Assembly (NCBI GenBank): GCA_012519005.1
Contig: JAAYRB010000149.1
Coordinates: 1 to 35,213, forward strand
Length of the DNA: 35,213 bases
Reading direction: 5' to 3'
Source of the DNA: Clostridia bacterium
GTDB taxonomy: Bacteria; Bacillota; DTU086
Part shown: positions 26,219 to 33,686 of the stretch, one piece after another
Numbering within the stretch: position 1 is the first letter of the stretch
Layout: each line of letters opens with the position of its first letter
Made by a program: the position numbers and the translations under genes
The notes under the pieces: generated by a model
Database searches by the model: none
The model's input: only the letters and a program-made list of their open reading frames with translations
Told to the model about the DNA's origin: nothing

Positions 26219-26578
26219 ATGAGTAAATTAAATCTCACGGAAACAGAGTACCGCTTCGCATGTATTGTGTGGGAAAATGAACCCCTGGGCTCCGGTGAAT
26301 TGGTGGAGCTTTGTAATGAAGAACTGGGGTGGAAAAAATCCACAACCTATACGGTGTTAAAAAGGTTATGCGACAGGCAAATATTTAAAAATGTAAACGC
26401 CACCGTCAGTGCAATGGTGAAAAAAGAGCAGGTGCAGAAATTTAAAAGCGAAAAATTTATTAACAGGACATTCAACGGATCCCTACCCCATTTTATTACA
26501 AGTTTCATGAGTGATAGAAAGATTTCACAGGCGGAAGCGGATAAACTGAAGAAGCTTATTGACAGCTATAAGGGTTAG
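26219..26578 (+). CDS. BlaI/MecI/CopY family repressor
   Basis: The 119-residue protein has the BlaI-type winged helix: ETEYRFACIVWENEPLGSGELVELCNEELGWKKSTTYTVLKRLCDRQIF, then a helical dimerisation tail with MSDRKISQAEADKLKKLIDSYKG. In this family a zinc-dependent membrane protease cleaves the repressor after sensing an antibiotic. AAAGGAG precedes the ATG at 26219. Two identical dyads overlap its promoter, so it most likely represses its own operon. The M56 protease gene starts 10 bases after its stop codon, the usual sensor partner. Confidence 0.93.
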   Translation: MSKLNLTETEYRFACIVWENEPLGSGELVELCNEELGWKKSTTYTVLKRLCDRQIFKNVNATVSAMVKKEQVQKFKSEKFINRTFNGSLPHFITSFMSDRKISQAEADKLKKLIDSYKG

Positions 26579-26588
26579 GGGTGGGGAT

Positions 26589-28271
26589 ATGACGTATTTT
26601 CTGACGGACACCTTATTCTTAACGATGCTTAATATGAGCATTACCGCAAGTTATGTAATTGTTTTTGTATTGGCCGCAAGGTTGTTTCTTAAAAGGGTCC
26701 CAAAAATATTTTCCTATGCTCTATGGTCTATTGTATTATTTAGGCTAATATGCCCCTTTGGCTTTTCTTCCCCTTTCAGCCTTTTAAAGGCCTTTACTTC
26801 GAACACGGCTAAAATGGGCCACATTACAGGAAACACAGATTTAATGATGCAACCGAGCACATATACTGAGATAGGTAATGTGAGTTCCTTTATCAGTGAT
26901 TCCCTTCCGGCGGCAATGCCAAATGCCGGCGTAAGTCCCGTGCAAACCACTATATCTATCCTGTCTATTATTTGGATAATGGGTGTGCTGACTATGATTA
27001 TCCATGGTATTTATTCCTACTATAGATTAAAACAAAAGGTCAGTACGGCAATGCTTTTGAAGGATAATCAGTTTGAGTGCGAAAACATCGCAACACCCTT
27101 TATACTGGGAATAAAAAATCCTAAAATTTATTTACCCGTGGGCCTGTCTGTGACGGAAAAAAACTTTATATTGAGACATGAGGAAATACATATTAAAAGA
27201 TTTGACTATATAATCAAGCCCCTGGCATATTTTGTGCTGTGTATTCACTGGTTTAACCCCCTGGTGTGGCTTAGCTTTACATTGATGGGCCGTGATATGG
27301 AAATGTCCTGTGATGAGCAAGTGATAAAGGAACTGGGTCCTGAATTGAAAAAGGATTACAGTAAATCCCTGTTGTCCCTTGCCACAGACAGGATGGTCCT
27401 TGGTGTAAGCCCCCTCTCCTTCGGGGAATCCGCCGTAAAGGGACGGATCAAAAATATACTTAATTATCGGAAACCTACATTATGGGTAATTATAGTAGGC
27501 ATAGTGTTAGTGGTGGCCTTAGGCGTGGGATTGCTCAGCAATCCCAGTGCGGCTGTCTTGGAAGATGATAATGAAAAGATTCGGATGGCGGAAATTTGGG
27601 CAACGGCTTTAAAAACCCGAGACGGAAAGCCTCGTTATGAGATGATGTCAGAAAACATGAAAGAAAAATTCATTACAGAGCAAAAATTGAGGGCCGGAGA
27701 AGACTGGAATTTTAATATCGGCTATTCCAGCCCACGGGTTGTTGATTTCGAAATCCAGATGAACGGTGACACCGCCAGCATTATATATCATCAGGAAGAC
27801 AGCGGAGGGGATAAGTATGACCGCACTGAAATTCTTACATTCGGGATTGAGAACAACAGACTTGTAATTACAGATGCCCGGCAAAAAATTGAGGAGTGGG
27901 ATAGGTGGTCATATTTCGCAACCGATGCCAAGATGGCCCTGGATGTTTATACAGAGGCACTTCTTAATAGTGATTATCTTACCATCCTCTCCCTTACCCA
28001 TGATGCAGCCTTTGACCCGGAAGGGCAGGAGGTCTGGGATACTGTCAACATTAATGATGTAAAAGTGATAAAAGCAGATGTGCGGGAGAATAAGGCCTGC
28101 TATTGGTTGGAGCTTAATATCAAAGATGGAGGATATTCCGCTTTTGAAACCGGAGTTTCCCCGAGATGGTTGTGGCTTGTAAAAGGTGAACATGGTTGGT
28201 ATGCTGAGGGACTAATGACCGGAGGGCCGCCCATGGAAGACTGGTGGTATTCAAAAGATCCTATGAAATAA
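26589..28271 (+). CDS. BlaR1-like M56 membrane metalloprotease with unusual C-terminal domain
   Basis: The 560-residue protein has N-terminal membrane spans (about 10-33, 42-58, 120-142) and an intracellular M56 zinc protease with HEEIH at 197-201 and the downstream CDEQ ligand region at 241-244. The last span is WVIIVGIVLVVALGVGLLS at about 299-317. In BlaR1 and MecR1 the outer part is a penicillin-binding domain with an SxxK motif. Here the outer 240 residues show no such motif and look like two NTF2/DUF4829-like repeats (EMMSENMKEKF, AALLNSDYLTILSL type), so the sensed signal is probably not a beta-lactam. ATG 26589 is preferred over an upstream TTG at 26559 because GGGGTGGGG lies just before it. 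Confidence 0.88.
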   Translation: MTYFLTDTLFLTMLNMSITASYVIVFVLAARLFLKRVPKIFSYALWSIVLFRLICPFGFSSPFSLLKAFTSNTAKMGHITGNTDLMMQPSTYTEIGNVSSFISDSLPAAMPNAGVSPVQTTISILSIIWIMGVLTMIIHGIYSYYRLKQKVSTAMLLKDNQFECENIATPFILGIKNPKIYLPVGLSVTEKNFILRHEEIHIKRFDYIIKPLAYFVLCIHWFNPLVWLSFTLMGRDMEMSCDEQVIKELGPELKKDYSKSLLSLATDRMVLGVSPLSFGESAVKGRIKNILNYRKPTLWVIIVGIVLVVALGVGLLSNPSAAVLEDDNEKIRMAEIWATALKTRDGKPRYEMMSENMKEKFITEQKLRAGEDWNFNIGYSSPRVVDFEIQMNGDTASIIYHQEDSGGDKYDRTEILTFGIENNRLVITDARQKIEEWDRWSYFATDAKMALDVYTEALLNSDYLTILSLTHDAAFDPEGQEVWDTVNINDVKVIKADVRENKACYWLELNIKDGGYSAFETGVSPRWLWLVKGEHGWYAEGLMTGGPPMEDWWYSKDPMK

Positions 28272-28362
28272 ATGTAGATGATTTAACTAAAATGCCTATC
28301 ATAAACAGTGGACATCATAAAGGGAAAGAATATCTTCAGGACTTTAAAACCCCTACTTTTGT

Positions 28363-28392
28363 TTGAAATAACATGTTTTTATATGGTATAAT
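28363..28392 (+). promoter_or_regulatory. Promoter of the ABC-F leader
   Basis: TTGAAA at 28363-28368 and TATAAT at 28387-28392 with an 18-base spacer. Transcription would start near 28399, 23 bases before the leader peptide. Confidence 0.6.
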
Positions 28393-28421
28393 CGAAATAA
28401 CAACTTGGAAGAGGTGTACGC

Positions 28422-28445
28422 ATGAAGATATTTCTTGCTAAATAA
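28422..28445 (+). CDS. Leader peptide MKIFLAK of the ABC-F gene
   Basis: ATG at 28422 encodes seven codons (MKIFLAK) and TAA, preceded by GGAAGAGGTG at 28407-28416. Short leader peptides are a recognised feature upstream of antibiotic-resistance ABC-F genes, where ribosomes slowed by the drug change the fold of the leader. The codons 28431-28443 pair with 28514-28526, which fits such a role. It is too short to confirm from sequence alone. Confidence 0.7.
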   Translation: MKIFLAK

Positions 28446-28663
28446 TTAATAAAATACGCACAGCTATTCAGTTGTTCTTATTGCCTAAAGCAATGACAGG
28501 TGTTGCTGTGTCCATTTAGCGAGAAATTTCCTTCAATATAATATTAACTTTAGAATATTATACTTATATTTTTTGTAATATTAGTTGGGATTTTTCTGTT
28601 CCCAACTTTTTTTATTTTGATATAATTTCTCGCTTTATACTAATTTAGGAGGGAGAAATTATA
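28431..28663 (+). promoter_or_regulatory. ABC-F attenuator with alternative pairings
   Basis: Four segments can pair. Segment 1 (28431-28443, inside the leader peptide) pairs with segment 2 (28514-28526) over 13 bp with one G-U. Segment 3 (28621-28631) pairs perfectly over 11 bp with segment 4 (28653-28663), which covers the spacer and first base of the ABC-F start codon. Segment 2 (28518-28528) also pairs perfectly over 11 bp with segment 3 (28624-28634). Thus 1:2 plus 3:4 would be OFF, and 2:3 would be ON when a ribosome stalls on the leader. Inner hairpins CACAGC/GCTGTG and ATTGC/GCAAT lie in the 1:2 loop. The fold is read by eye. Confidence 0.65.
28583..28613 (+). terminator. Intrinsic terminator in the ABC-F leader
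   Basis: AGTTGGGA at 28583-28590 pairs with TCCCAACT at 28600-28607 around a 9-base loop, followed by a T run to 28613. Lying between leader peptide and structural gene, it would act as an attenuator. Confidence 0.8.
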
Positions 28664-30135
28664 TGGCCTTGATAGATATCAGCAATCTAACATTTGAATA
28701 TCCCGGGAGCTTTGAACCCATTTTCAATGATTTAAATTTAAAGTTAGATACGGACTGGAAATTGGGCTTTATAGGAAGGAATGGTTATGGTAAAACAACA
28801 TTTTTAAAACTTTTAATGGGTGAGCTTTTCTACAAAGGGTCCATTACTAAACCGCTACCCATGGCCTATTTCCCTTTTTCCATTGATCATTACGATATCA
28901 CAACTTTAAATTTATTGGAGTTACTTCAGCCCGATTTTGAGTTGTGGAGATTGATGAAGGAAATGCATCCATTGGAAGTAGGGGAAGAAGTGTTGTATCG
29001 CCCGTTCAACACATTAAGCGGCGGTGAGCAAACTAAGATTCTATTGGCGCTGCTATTTGCGGAAGAGGAGAGGTTTTTACTCATTGATGAACCTACCAAT
29101 CACTTAGACAGCCGTGGCAGGGAGGTGGTGGCCGAATATTTAAATAGCAAGAAAGGATTTATACTGGTGTCCCATGACAGGGAATTTATAAATGATATAG
29201 CGGACCATATCTTGGCCATAGAGAAAAATAAGGTTGTTCTTCAAAGGGGTACCTATGATACCTGGGAACAAAACAAAAATTATGAAGATCAGTATGAACT
29301 GGAAAAAAATCAAAGGCTCAGGAAAGAACTGAGAAGGCTGAAACAATCAGCCAGGGAAGTGGCCACTTGGTCCGATAAGGGGGAGGCTGCTAAATTCGGG
29401 TCCGGTCCAGTGGATAGAGGTTTTATAGGACATAAGGCAGCAAAAATGATGAAACGTTCGAAGAATATAGAAAGCAGATATGAGAAGGCCATAGGGGATA
29501 AAGAGAATTTATTAAAAAATATAGAACCCATAGAACCATTGCAAATGAATGTGTTGGGGCATCATGCAAAACAATATGTAAATATAGAAGATTTTACAGT
29601 TGCTTATGGCAGTAAAAACGTTTTTAAACCCTTACAATTCACGGTTGAAAAAGGTGACTGCGTTGTATTAAAGGGAAGTAATGGAAGCGGCAAATCAAGC
29701 ATCATTAAAGCGATTCTGGGGGATAAGATTCCCTGGAGGGGTAGGCTTGAAGTTGCCAAGGGGATTATTATTTCCTATGTCCCACAGAAATTTCATTTTG
29801 TAAAAGGAAGCATAAATGAATTTATTGATAAAGAGCAAATAGATAAAACAAATTTCCTGACCATTTTGAGGAAGCTTGGGTTTTCAAGAAATCAATTTGC
29901 TATACCCATTGAAAGCTTCAGTATGGGGCAAAGGAAAAAGATATTCCTGGCAAGGTCCATATGCGACAATGCACATTTATTTATCTGGGATGAACCTCTC
30001 AACTATATTGATGTAATCTCAAGAATTCAAATAGAGAATATGATTTTGGATTACTCGCCAACCATGGTTCTAGTGGAACATGACAGGAGATTTGTAGATA
30101 AAGTGGCCACAGACATTATAGAATTGTCTGAGTAA
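28663..30135 (+). CDS. ABC-F ribosome-protection protein, Lsa-like
   Basis: The 490-residue protein has two ABC ATPase domains without membrane spans. Walker A GRNGYGKTT is at 38-46, LSGGEQTKILLALLF and LLIDEPTNHLD follow, and a charged linker (about 190-300) leads to the second domain with GSNGSGKSS, FSMGQRKKIFLARS and FIWDEPLNYID. Phrases such as DTDWKLGFIGRNGYGKTT, GFILVSHDRE and HILAIEK strongly recall Lsa proteins, which displace lincosamides, streptogramin A and pleuromutilins from the ribosome. The actual drug range cannot be told from this sequence. AGGAGG at 28647-28652 precedes the ATG; expression appears leader-controlled. The next gene starts 37 bases later. Confidence 0.92.
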   Translation: MALIDISNLTFEYPGSFEPIFNDLNLKLDTDWKLGFIGRNGYGKTTFLKLLMGELFYKGSITKPLPMAYFPFSIDHYDITTLNLLELLQPDFELWRLMKEMHPLEVGEEVLYRPFNTLSGGEQTKILLALLFAEEERFLLIDEPTNHLDSRGREVVAEYLNSKKGFILVSHDREFINDIADHILAIEKNKVVLQRGTYDTWEQNKNYEDQYELEKNQRLRKELRRLKQSAREVATWSDKGEAAKFGSGPVDRGFIGHKAAKMMKRSKNIESRYEKAIGDKENLLKNIEPIEPLQMNVLGHHAKQYVNIEDFTVAYGSKNVFKPLQFTVEKGDCVVLKGSNGSGKSSIIKAILGDKIPWRGRLEVAKGIIISYVPQKFHFVKGSINEFIDKEQIDKTNFLTILRKLGFSRNQFAIPIESFSMGQRKKIFLARSICDNAHLFIWDEPLNYIDVISRIQIENMILDYSPTMVLVEHDRRFVDKVATDIIELSE

Positions 30136-30172
30136 ATATTGCATCCGGATTATTCTATGGAGGTATGATTTT

Positions 30173-30913
30173 GTGCAGGACAGATATGCAGGGGATGTGG
30201 GGGACTTTGGCAAATTCGGTTTGCTTCGTAATATAGCAGGAACAGGACTGAAGATTGGCATCAATTGGTACCGGAGTTATAAACCGGAGGAACACAAAAA
30301 GGGTGACGGGAAATATATAGGTTATCTGTATGATAAATCATTTTTGGGCTGTGATGATGAGTTGTTGGAATCCCTTCGGTCCGTTGTGGAAAGTGACAGG
30401 AGTATAGCTGCACTTGAGGGGGAAAATTTAATACCCAATGCAAGGTATTACTCGGAAATCCTCAAACCTGGAAATGATAGCATATTTTCAAGGGATCTAT
30501 GGTTCGAAAAATCCCAGGAGGTTTTAGCGGACTCAGATATTATATTTTGTGATCCGGATAATGGTCTGCTTGTGAAGAGCGTCTCGCTTAATTCATCAAA
30601 AAGTGATAAATATATAACAGAAAAAGAATTGCTATCCTATTACGGGATGGGGAAAAGCGTTATATTCTATAATCACAGAAGCCGTGAAAAAGAGGCTGTA
30701 TATTTAAGGAGATTTGTGCCGCTTATGGAGGGGCATGAACTGCGGAATGCGAAATGGAAAGCACTAAAATTTGCCCGCGGGTCCGTAAGGGATTATTTTT
30801 TTATCCTTCAGCCCCCACACGTAAACCCATTGGAAGCCGTGATAAGTGATATGATGAAAAGCAATTGGAATAAGCATTTTTCTATAATGGATGTCAGGAA
30901 GATTGCGGGTTAA
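30173..30913 (+). CDS. Uncharacterised protein with DPDNG motif
   Basis: A 246-residue soluble protein beginning QDRYAGDVGDFGKFGLLRNI, a start I recall from a widespread family of unknown function (MQNxYxGDxGDFGKYGLLR). A second landmark is IIFCDPDNGLLVKS around residues 123-136, a little like the acidic motif of SAM-dependent methyltransferases, but no glycine-rich SAM loop is obvious. A C-terminal FARGSVRDYFFILQP segment follows. The start is GTG at 30173 behind TATGGAGGTATG. It follows the ABC-F gene by 37 bases and may be cotranscribed, though a functional link is not evident. I do not assign a reaction. Confidence 0.6.
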   Translation: MQDRYAGDVGDFGKFGLLRNIAGTGLKIGINWYRSYKPEEHKKGDGKYIGYLYDKSFLGCDDELLESLRSVVESDRSIAALEGENLIPNARYYSEILKPGNDSIFSRDLWFEKSQEVLADSDIIFCDPDNGLLVKSVSLNSSKSDKYITEKELLSYYGMGKSVIFYNHRSREKEAVYLRRFVPLMEGHELRNAKWKALKFARGSVRDYFFILQPPHVNPLEAVISDMMKSNWNKHFSIMDVRKIAG

Positions 30914-30924
30914 CCTAAACAACC

Positions 30925-30972
30925 GGGGGAAGCAGATGCTCCCCATTCCACTGAATACACTTCTGTATTCAG
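30925..30972. repeat. Two adjacent hairpins after the DPDNG gene
   Basis: A GGGG-AGCA/TGCT-CCCC dyad at about 30926-30944 is followed by a perfect CTGAATACA (30951-30959) and TGTATTCAG (30964-30972) hairpin with a CTTC loop. Only a weak T-rich stretch follows, so termination is possible but uncertain. The rest of 30914-31094 shows nothing else I can name. Confidence 0.5.
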
Positions 30973-31094
30973 GTTGTATATTATTGCGTAAACCCCAGGA
31001 CTAGATAGATATATTTGCTCTTATATTACATATTTTGTATACGCTTTATGATGTTTGCTCTTAATAAAAGGCTTAAATTAGGAGGGGTTGTCCT

Positions 31095-31427
31095 ATGAAA
31101 AAGATCTATACCACAAGCGAGATAAAATCGAAACTATTGCCAGTGTTTAGTGTAGCCCCCGTTGAAAAGGCCATACTTTTCGGATCCTACGCAAAGGGAA
31201 ACCCAACACGGACTAGTGATATTGATATAGTAATTGACAGCAAAGGCAAGATAAGGGGTATTGATTTTTTTGGCGTACTCGAGGACATTGTGAATGTCCT
31301 TGACGTTCCCGTTGATTTGATTGAGGCGTCGCAAATTATAGATGGGAGTCGTGTGCAACGTGAAATTTTAGAAACGGGGGTACTGATTTATGAAAAAGCA
31401 TATTGGTTGACAGCATTAACAATTTAG
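31095..31427 (+). CDS. Minimal nucleotidyltransferase (MNT) protein, orphan
   Basis: The 110-residue protein has the nucleotidyltransferase signature KAILFGSYAKGNPTRTSDIDIVID (residues about 26-49): the GSxAxG loop plus two metal-binding aspartates, with a third acidic residue in PVDLIEA. Such MntA proteins are usually antitoxins that AMPylate a HEPN ribonuclease encoded next door. No HEPN gene is present on either side: downstream is a 214-base gap without an open frame of note. The C-terminal tail AYWLTALTI extends beyond the usual end at YEK and looks like read-on into non-coding sequence. AGGAGGGG precedes the ATG. Confidence 0.85.
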   Translation: MKKIYTTSEIKSKLLPVFSVAPVEKAILFGSYAKGNPTRTSDIDIVIDSKGKIRGIDFFGVLEDIVNVLDVPVDLIEASQIIDGSRVQREILETGVLIYEKAYWLTALTI

Positions 31428-31556
31428 AGGGTATGAAAGAGGCAAGAGGGTAAAAAAGGTAAAAGATAGGGATGGTAAATTATCTCCTGTAGGCACAGGC
31501 TTCTGTACCTGGATTTCTTGTAGGATCAGGCAGATGAATTGTTGGCCGTAACGAAA

Positions 31557-31585
31557 CAGCCGGCGGGATCTGTCCCAGCCGGCTG
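31557..31585. terminator. Strong GC-rich hairpin, probable - strand terminator
   Basis: CAGCCGGC at 31557-31564 pairs with GCCGGCTG at 31578-31585, with an inner GGGA/TCCC stem. On the - strand it lies just after the stop codon of the SurA-like gene and is followed by TTTCGTT, so it may end the - strand unit, perhaps working in both directions. Confidence 0.55.
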
Positions 31586-31641
31586 AGAAATTGATTCATC
31601 GTGTAGATCGCCCCGAGTAAAATAACAACTCCTTAAATATT

Positions 31642-32385
31642 CTACATAGTTAGGTTGGTGAAACTTATTATATACTCCTTTGCCTTTTCCACTGAAAGAT
31701 TTGCCAAAAGTTCTTCGTCAATTATTTCCACTTGTGCCTCTTTTATTAATTTAGTTTGGTAATCTCTTAATAGTTGATAACCTTCCTCTACCGAATCCGC
31801 TTGTTCAATGATATTTTGTTGCAACGCACCAATAGAGTTATTTTTTTGTGCGGCTCTGGCAGCAAATTCGTTCCAATACGCATCTTCCCCAATTTCATTG
31901 ATTATCTCTTGGTATGGCTCGGAAAGTTGGAAACCATCTTCCTCAGCAATCTGTCTATTCTTTTTTATAAATGATCTTGCCTCCTCCAACGAAATGTCCA
32001 AACCAATTTTTTTTGCTTCTCCATATTCAGCGGCATCTAAAATTTGGCAACCCAATCCAATTTCTTCAGGGGAATAATCATCCCTCATTTTAAGCCACTT
32101 TTCATCATAAGCAGTAAATGTGTCCTTGCCAACATTAGCTTTTAGATATTCAGTACCATAACGTGATTTTTCAACAGATCCCAAATAGTCTTTGGCTAAA
32201 ATGTTCTCTCCATTCACTTTTGCTACAACTCTATCTCCATTTGGAGTAAGTTGGCCAGCAACTTCAGCTTCAGCTACCCCTACTTGTGGATCTTCCATAG
32301 CGTTATCTGTGGAAGCAATAACAGAAGCCACCATGAGTAACAGTGCTATGATAGAAACAGTTATAACCGCCTTTTTATTTTTCAT
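31642..32385 (-). CDS. Secreted SurA_N-like protein
   Basis: A 247-residue exported protein. Residues 1-25 (MKNKKAVITVSIIALLLMVASVIAS) form a signal peptide or membrane anchor. The region NGDRVVAKVNGENILAKDYLGSVEKSRY resembles the N-terminal chaperone segment of SurA/PrsA-type foldases, but no peptidyl-prolyl isomerase domain follows; the rest is helical and charged. GGAGGAGGTATC precedes the ATG on the - strand. It is the last of three exported-protein genes downstream of an ECF sigma factor. The gap 31428-31641 holds only the hairpin described at its left. Confidence 0.65.
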   Translation of the reverse strand: MKNKKAVITVSIIALLLMVASVIASTDNAMEDPQVGVAEAEVAGQLTPNGDRVVAKVNGENILAKDYLGSVEKSRYGTEYLKANVGKDTFTAYDEKWLKMRDDYSPEEIGLGCQILDAAEYGEAKKIGLDISLEEARSFIKKNRQIAEEDGFQLSEPYQEIINEIGEDAYWNEFAARAAQKNNSIGALQQNIIEQADSVEEGYQLLRDYQTKLIKEAQVEIIDEELLANLSVEKAKEYIISFTNLTM

Positions 32386-32407
32386 ATTGATACCTCCTCC
32401 TTACAAC

Positions 32408-32926
32408 TTATAGCCACATCCTGAGGTCGTAAGTCCTTGCCTTATTATAGAATTGGCCATGACCATCCCAGCATTTCATCCAGTAGGTTACAACTGCCTT
32501 GGCACCATTCCGTTTATTCATGATAACACTACTTTCATTATAGCCACCATATGGTAGATTATATTTTCCACCAATATCGTTATCAGTACGTTTCCAACTG
32601 GTAATAGTTTTTATCAATGTACCATTCATGTTCTTTAATAAGGTGCTGGAACCCGCATCAACAGTCCATGGACCGAATGTCTTTTTACCATCATAAACGG
32701 TTCCCGAATTCTGACTATAATTTACCTTATATTCAGAAGAACTATAGTTTTCCCATCCTTCCCATGATTGATTCCATTGATCGTAATAGTATGGATATAA
32801 ATCATAGATAAACTGATGCCTATACTGGTCTGTTTTTTGAACCTCACCTGCAAAAGCTATCTGAGATGCCAACAAAACAAAAATTAACACTAATAGCGTA
32901 AACAATGAAGCCTTCCTTTTTAGCAT
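32408..32926 (-). CDS. Small secreted protein, unknown function
   Basis: A 172-residue protein I do not recognise. Residues 1-26 (MLKRKASLFTLLVLIFVLLASQIAFA) form a clear signal peptide with an AFA cleavage site. The mature part is rich in Tyr, Trp and Asn (YDLYPYYYDQWNQSWEGWENYSSS) and probably beta-structured, with only one cysteine. CTCAAGGAGGGAG precedes the ATG. It lies 22 bases before the SurA-like gene, so the two are probably cotranscribed. The upstream gap 32927-33136 shows no clear promoter. Confidence 0.6.
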   Translation of the reverse strand: MLKRKASLFTLLVLIFVLLASQIAFAGEVQKTDQYRHQFIYDLYPYYYDQWNQSWEGWENYSSSEYKVNYSQNSGTVYDGKKTFGPWTVDAGSSTLLKNMNGTLIKTITSWKRTDNDIGGKYNLPYGGYNESSVIMNKRNGAKAVVTYWMKCWDGHGQFYNKARTYDLRMWL

Positions 32927-33136
32927 TCTACTCCCTCCTTGAGAAAAAATTCAAACTGGCCAATTGATTATCCTTGAATTAATTTCCTCCTAGCATTTTT
33001 ATCCGGAAGGTGGTGCTCCTCCATAATTTAAATGCACAGTTCACATTCTACGCAGGAAGTTATTTGGCCAAACACTTGTAGAGCCGTTGGACGGCCGAAT
33101 GTGCCCGCTGGATTTTTAGCATTTCGTGACACTTCT

Positions 33137-33583
33137 TTACAATGCATAGGCTTCGTTATAGCCCGTTACCCTTTCACCCGTACCGTTCCTGTATACAGTG
33201 GCAGTGATTGTTAGCCGGTAGGTGTAACCTTGTGATACATAATGGGTTTTATCAAAAAGCAATCTGCTACCTATAGCTTCGAGGTTGCTCCAAGTCTTTA
33301 CGGTGGTGTATGTACCATTTGTATTTTTGCGTGCTAGCACCACCGTACTGCTGATCCTGGTTGTTCCGGATTTACCAATCACCATTGCACCGCAGAGTCC
33401 TCTGCCTCCATCAAATGAAAGGTCAGCCTTTACTGAATCGGTGTTGACCCATTGCACACCAATAGCCCCAACCTCGGCATCCTGTGTTTTCGCATCCCCG
33501 TTTGCGTATACCACGCTTCCCATTGCAAAGAACAATATAAGGGTTAACAACAAGACAGTGCATTTTCTGATGCATACAATCAT
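33137..33583 (-). CDS. Small secreted beta-rich protein, unknown function
   Basis: A 148-residue exported protein. After a signal peptide (MIVCIRKCTVLLLTLILFFAMGSVVYA) the mature chain is built of short beta-like strands with TGTTRISSTVVLARKNTNGTYTTVKTWS-type repeats, somewhat like DUF6147 proteins, an uncertain match. AAGAAGG lies 7 bases before the ATG at 33583 but only 1 before that at 33589, so 33583 is chosen. An ECF-type promoter motif lies upstream. It sits between the sigma/DUF4367 pair and two further exported proteins. Confidence 0.6.
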   Translation of the reverse strand: MIVCIRKCTVLLLTLILFFAMGSVVYANGDAKTQDAEVGAIGVQWVNTDSVKADLSFDGGRGLCGAMVIGKSGTTRISSTVVLARKNTNGTYTTVKTWSNLEAIGSRLLFDKTHYVSQGYTYRLTITATVYRNGTGERVTGYNEAYAL

Positions 33584-33635
33584 AAACATACCTTCTTTCC
33601 TTTAAATTTAATGGTTTATCTCTGCCACTATTATA

Positions 33636-33663
33636 TAAACGTCCGAAGGTACAATTTGGTAAC
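33636..33663 (-). promoter_or_regulatory. ECF-type promoter candidate
   Basis: On the - strand GTTACC (33658-33663) and CGTTTA (33636-33641) are separated by 16 bases, close to the xGxAAC-N16-CGTN pattern of ECF sigma factors. It lies 53 bases before the exported-protein gene and would tie it to the neighbouring sigma factor. Confidence 0.35.
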
Positions 33664-33686
33664 ACTTTTTCGGCAATATTTCTTAA

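Noticed and set aside
32968-33024. 18-codon - strand open frame MEEHHLPDKN...
   Set aside because: No ribosome binding site upstream and no recognisable motif.
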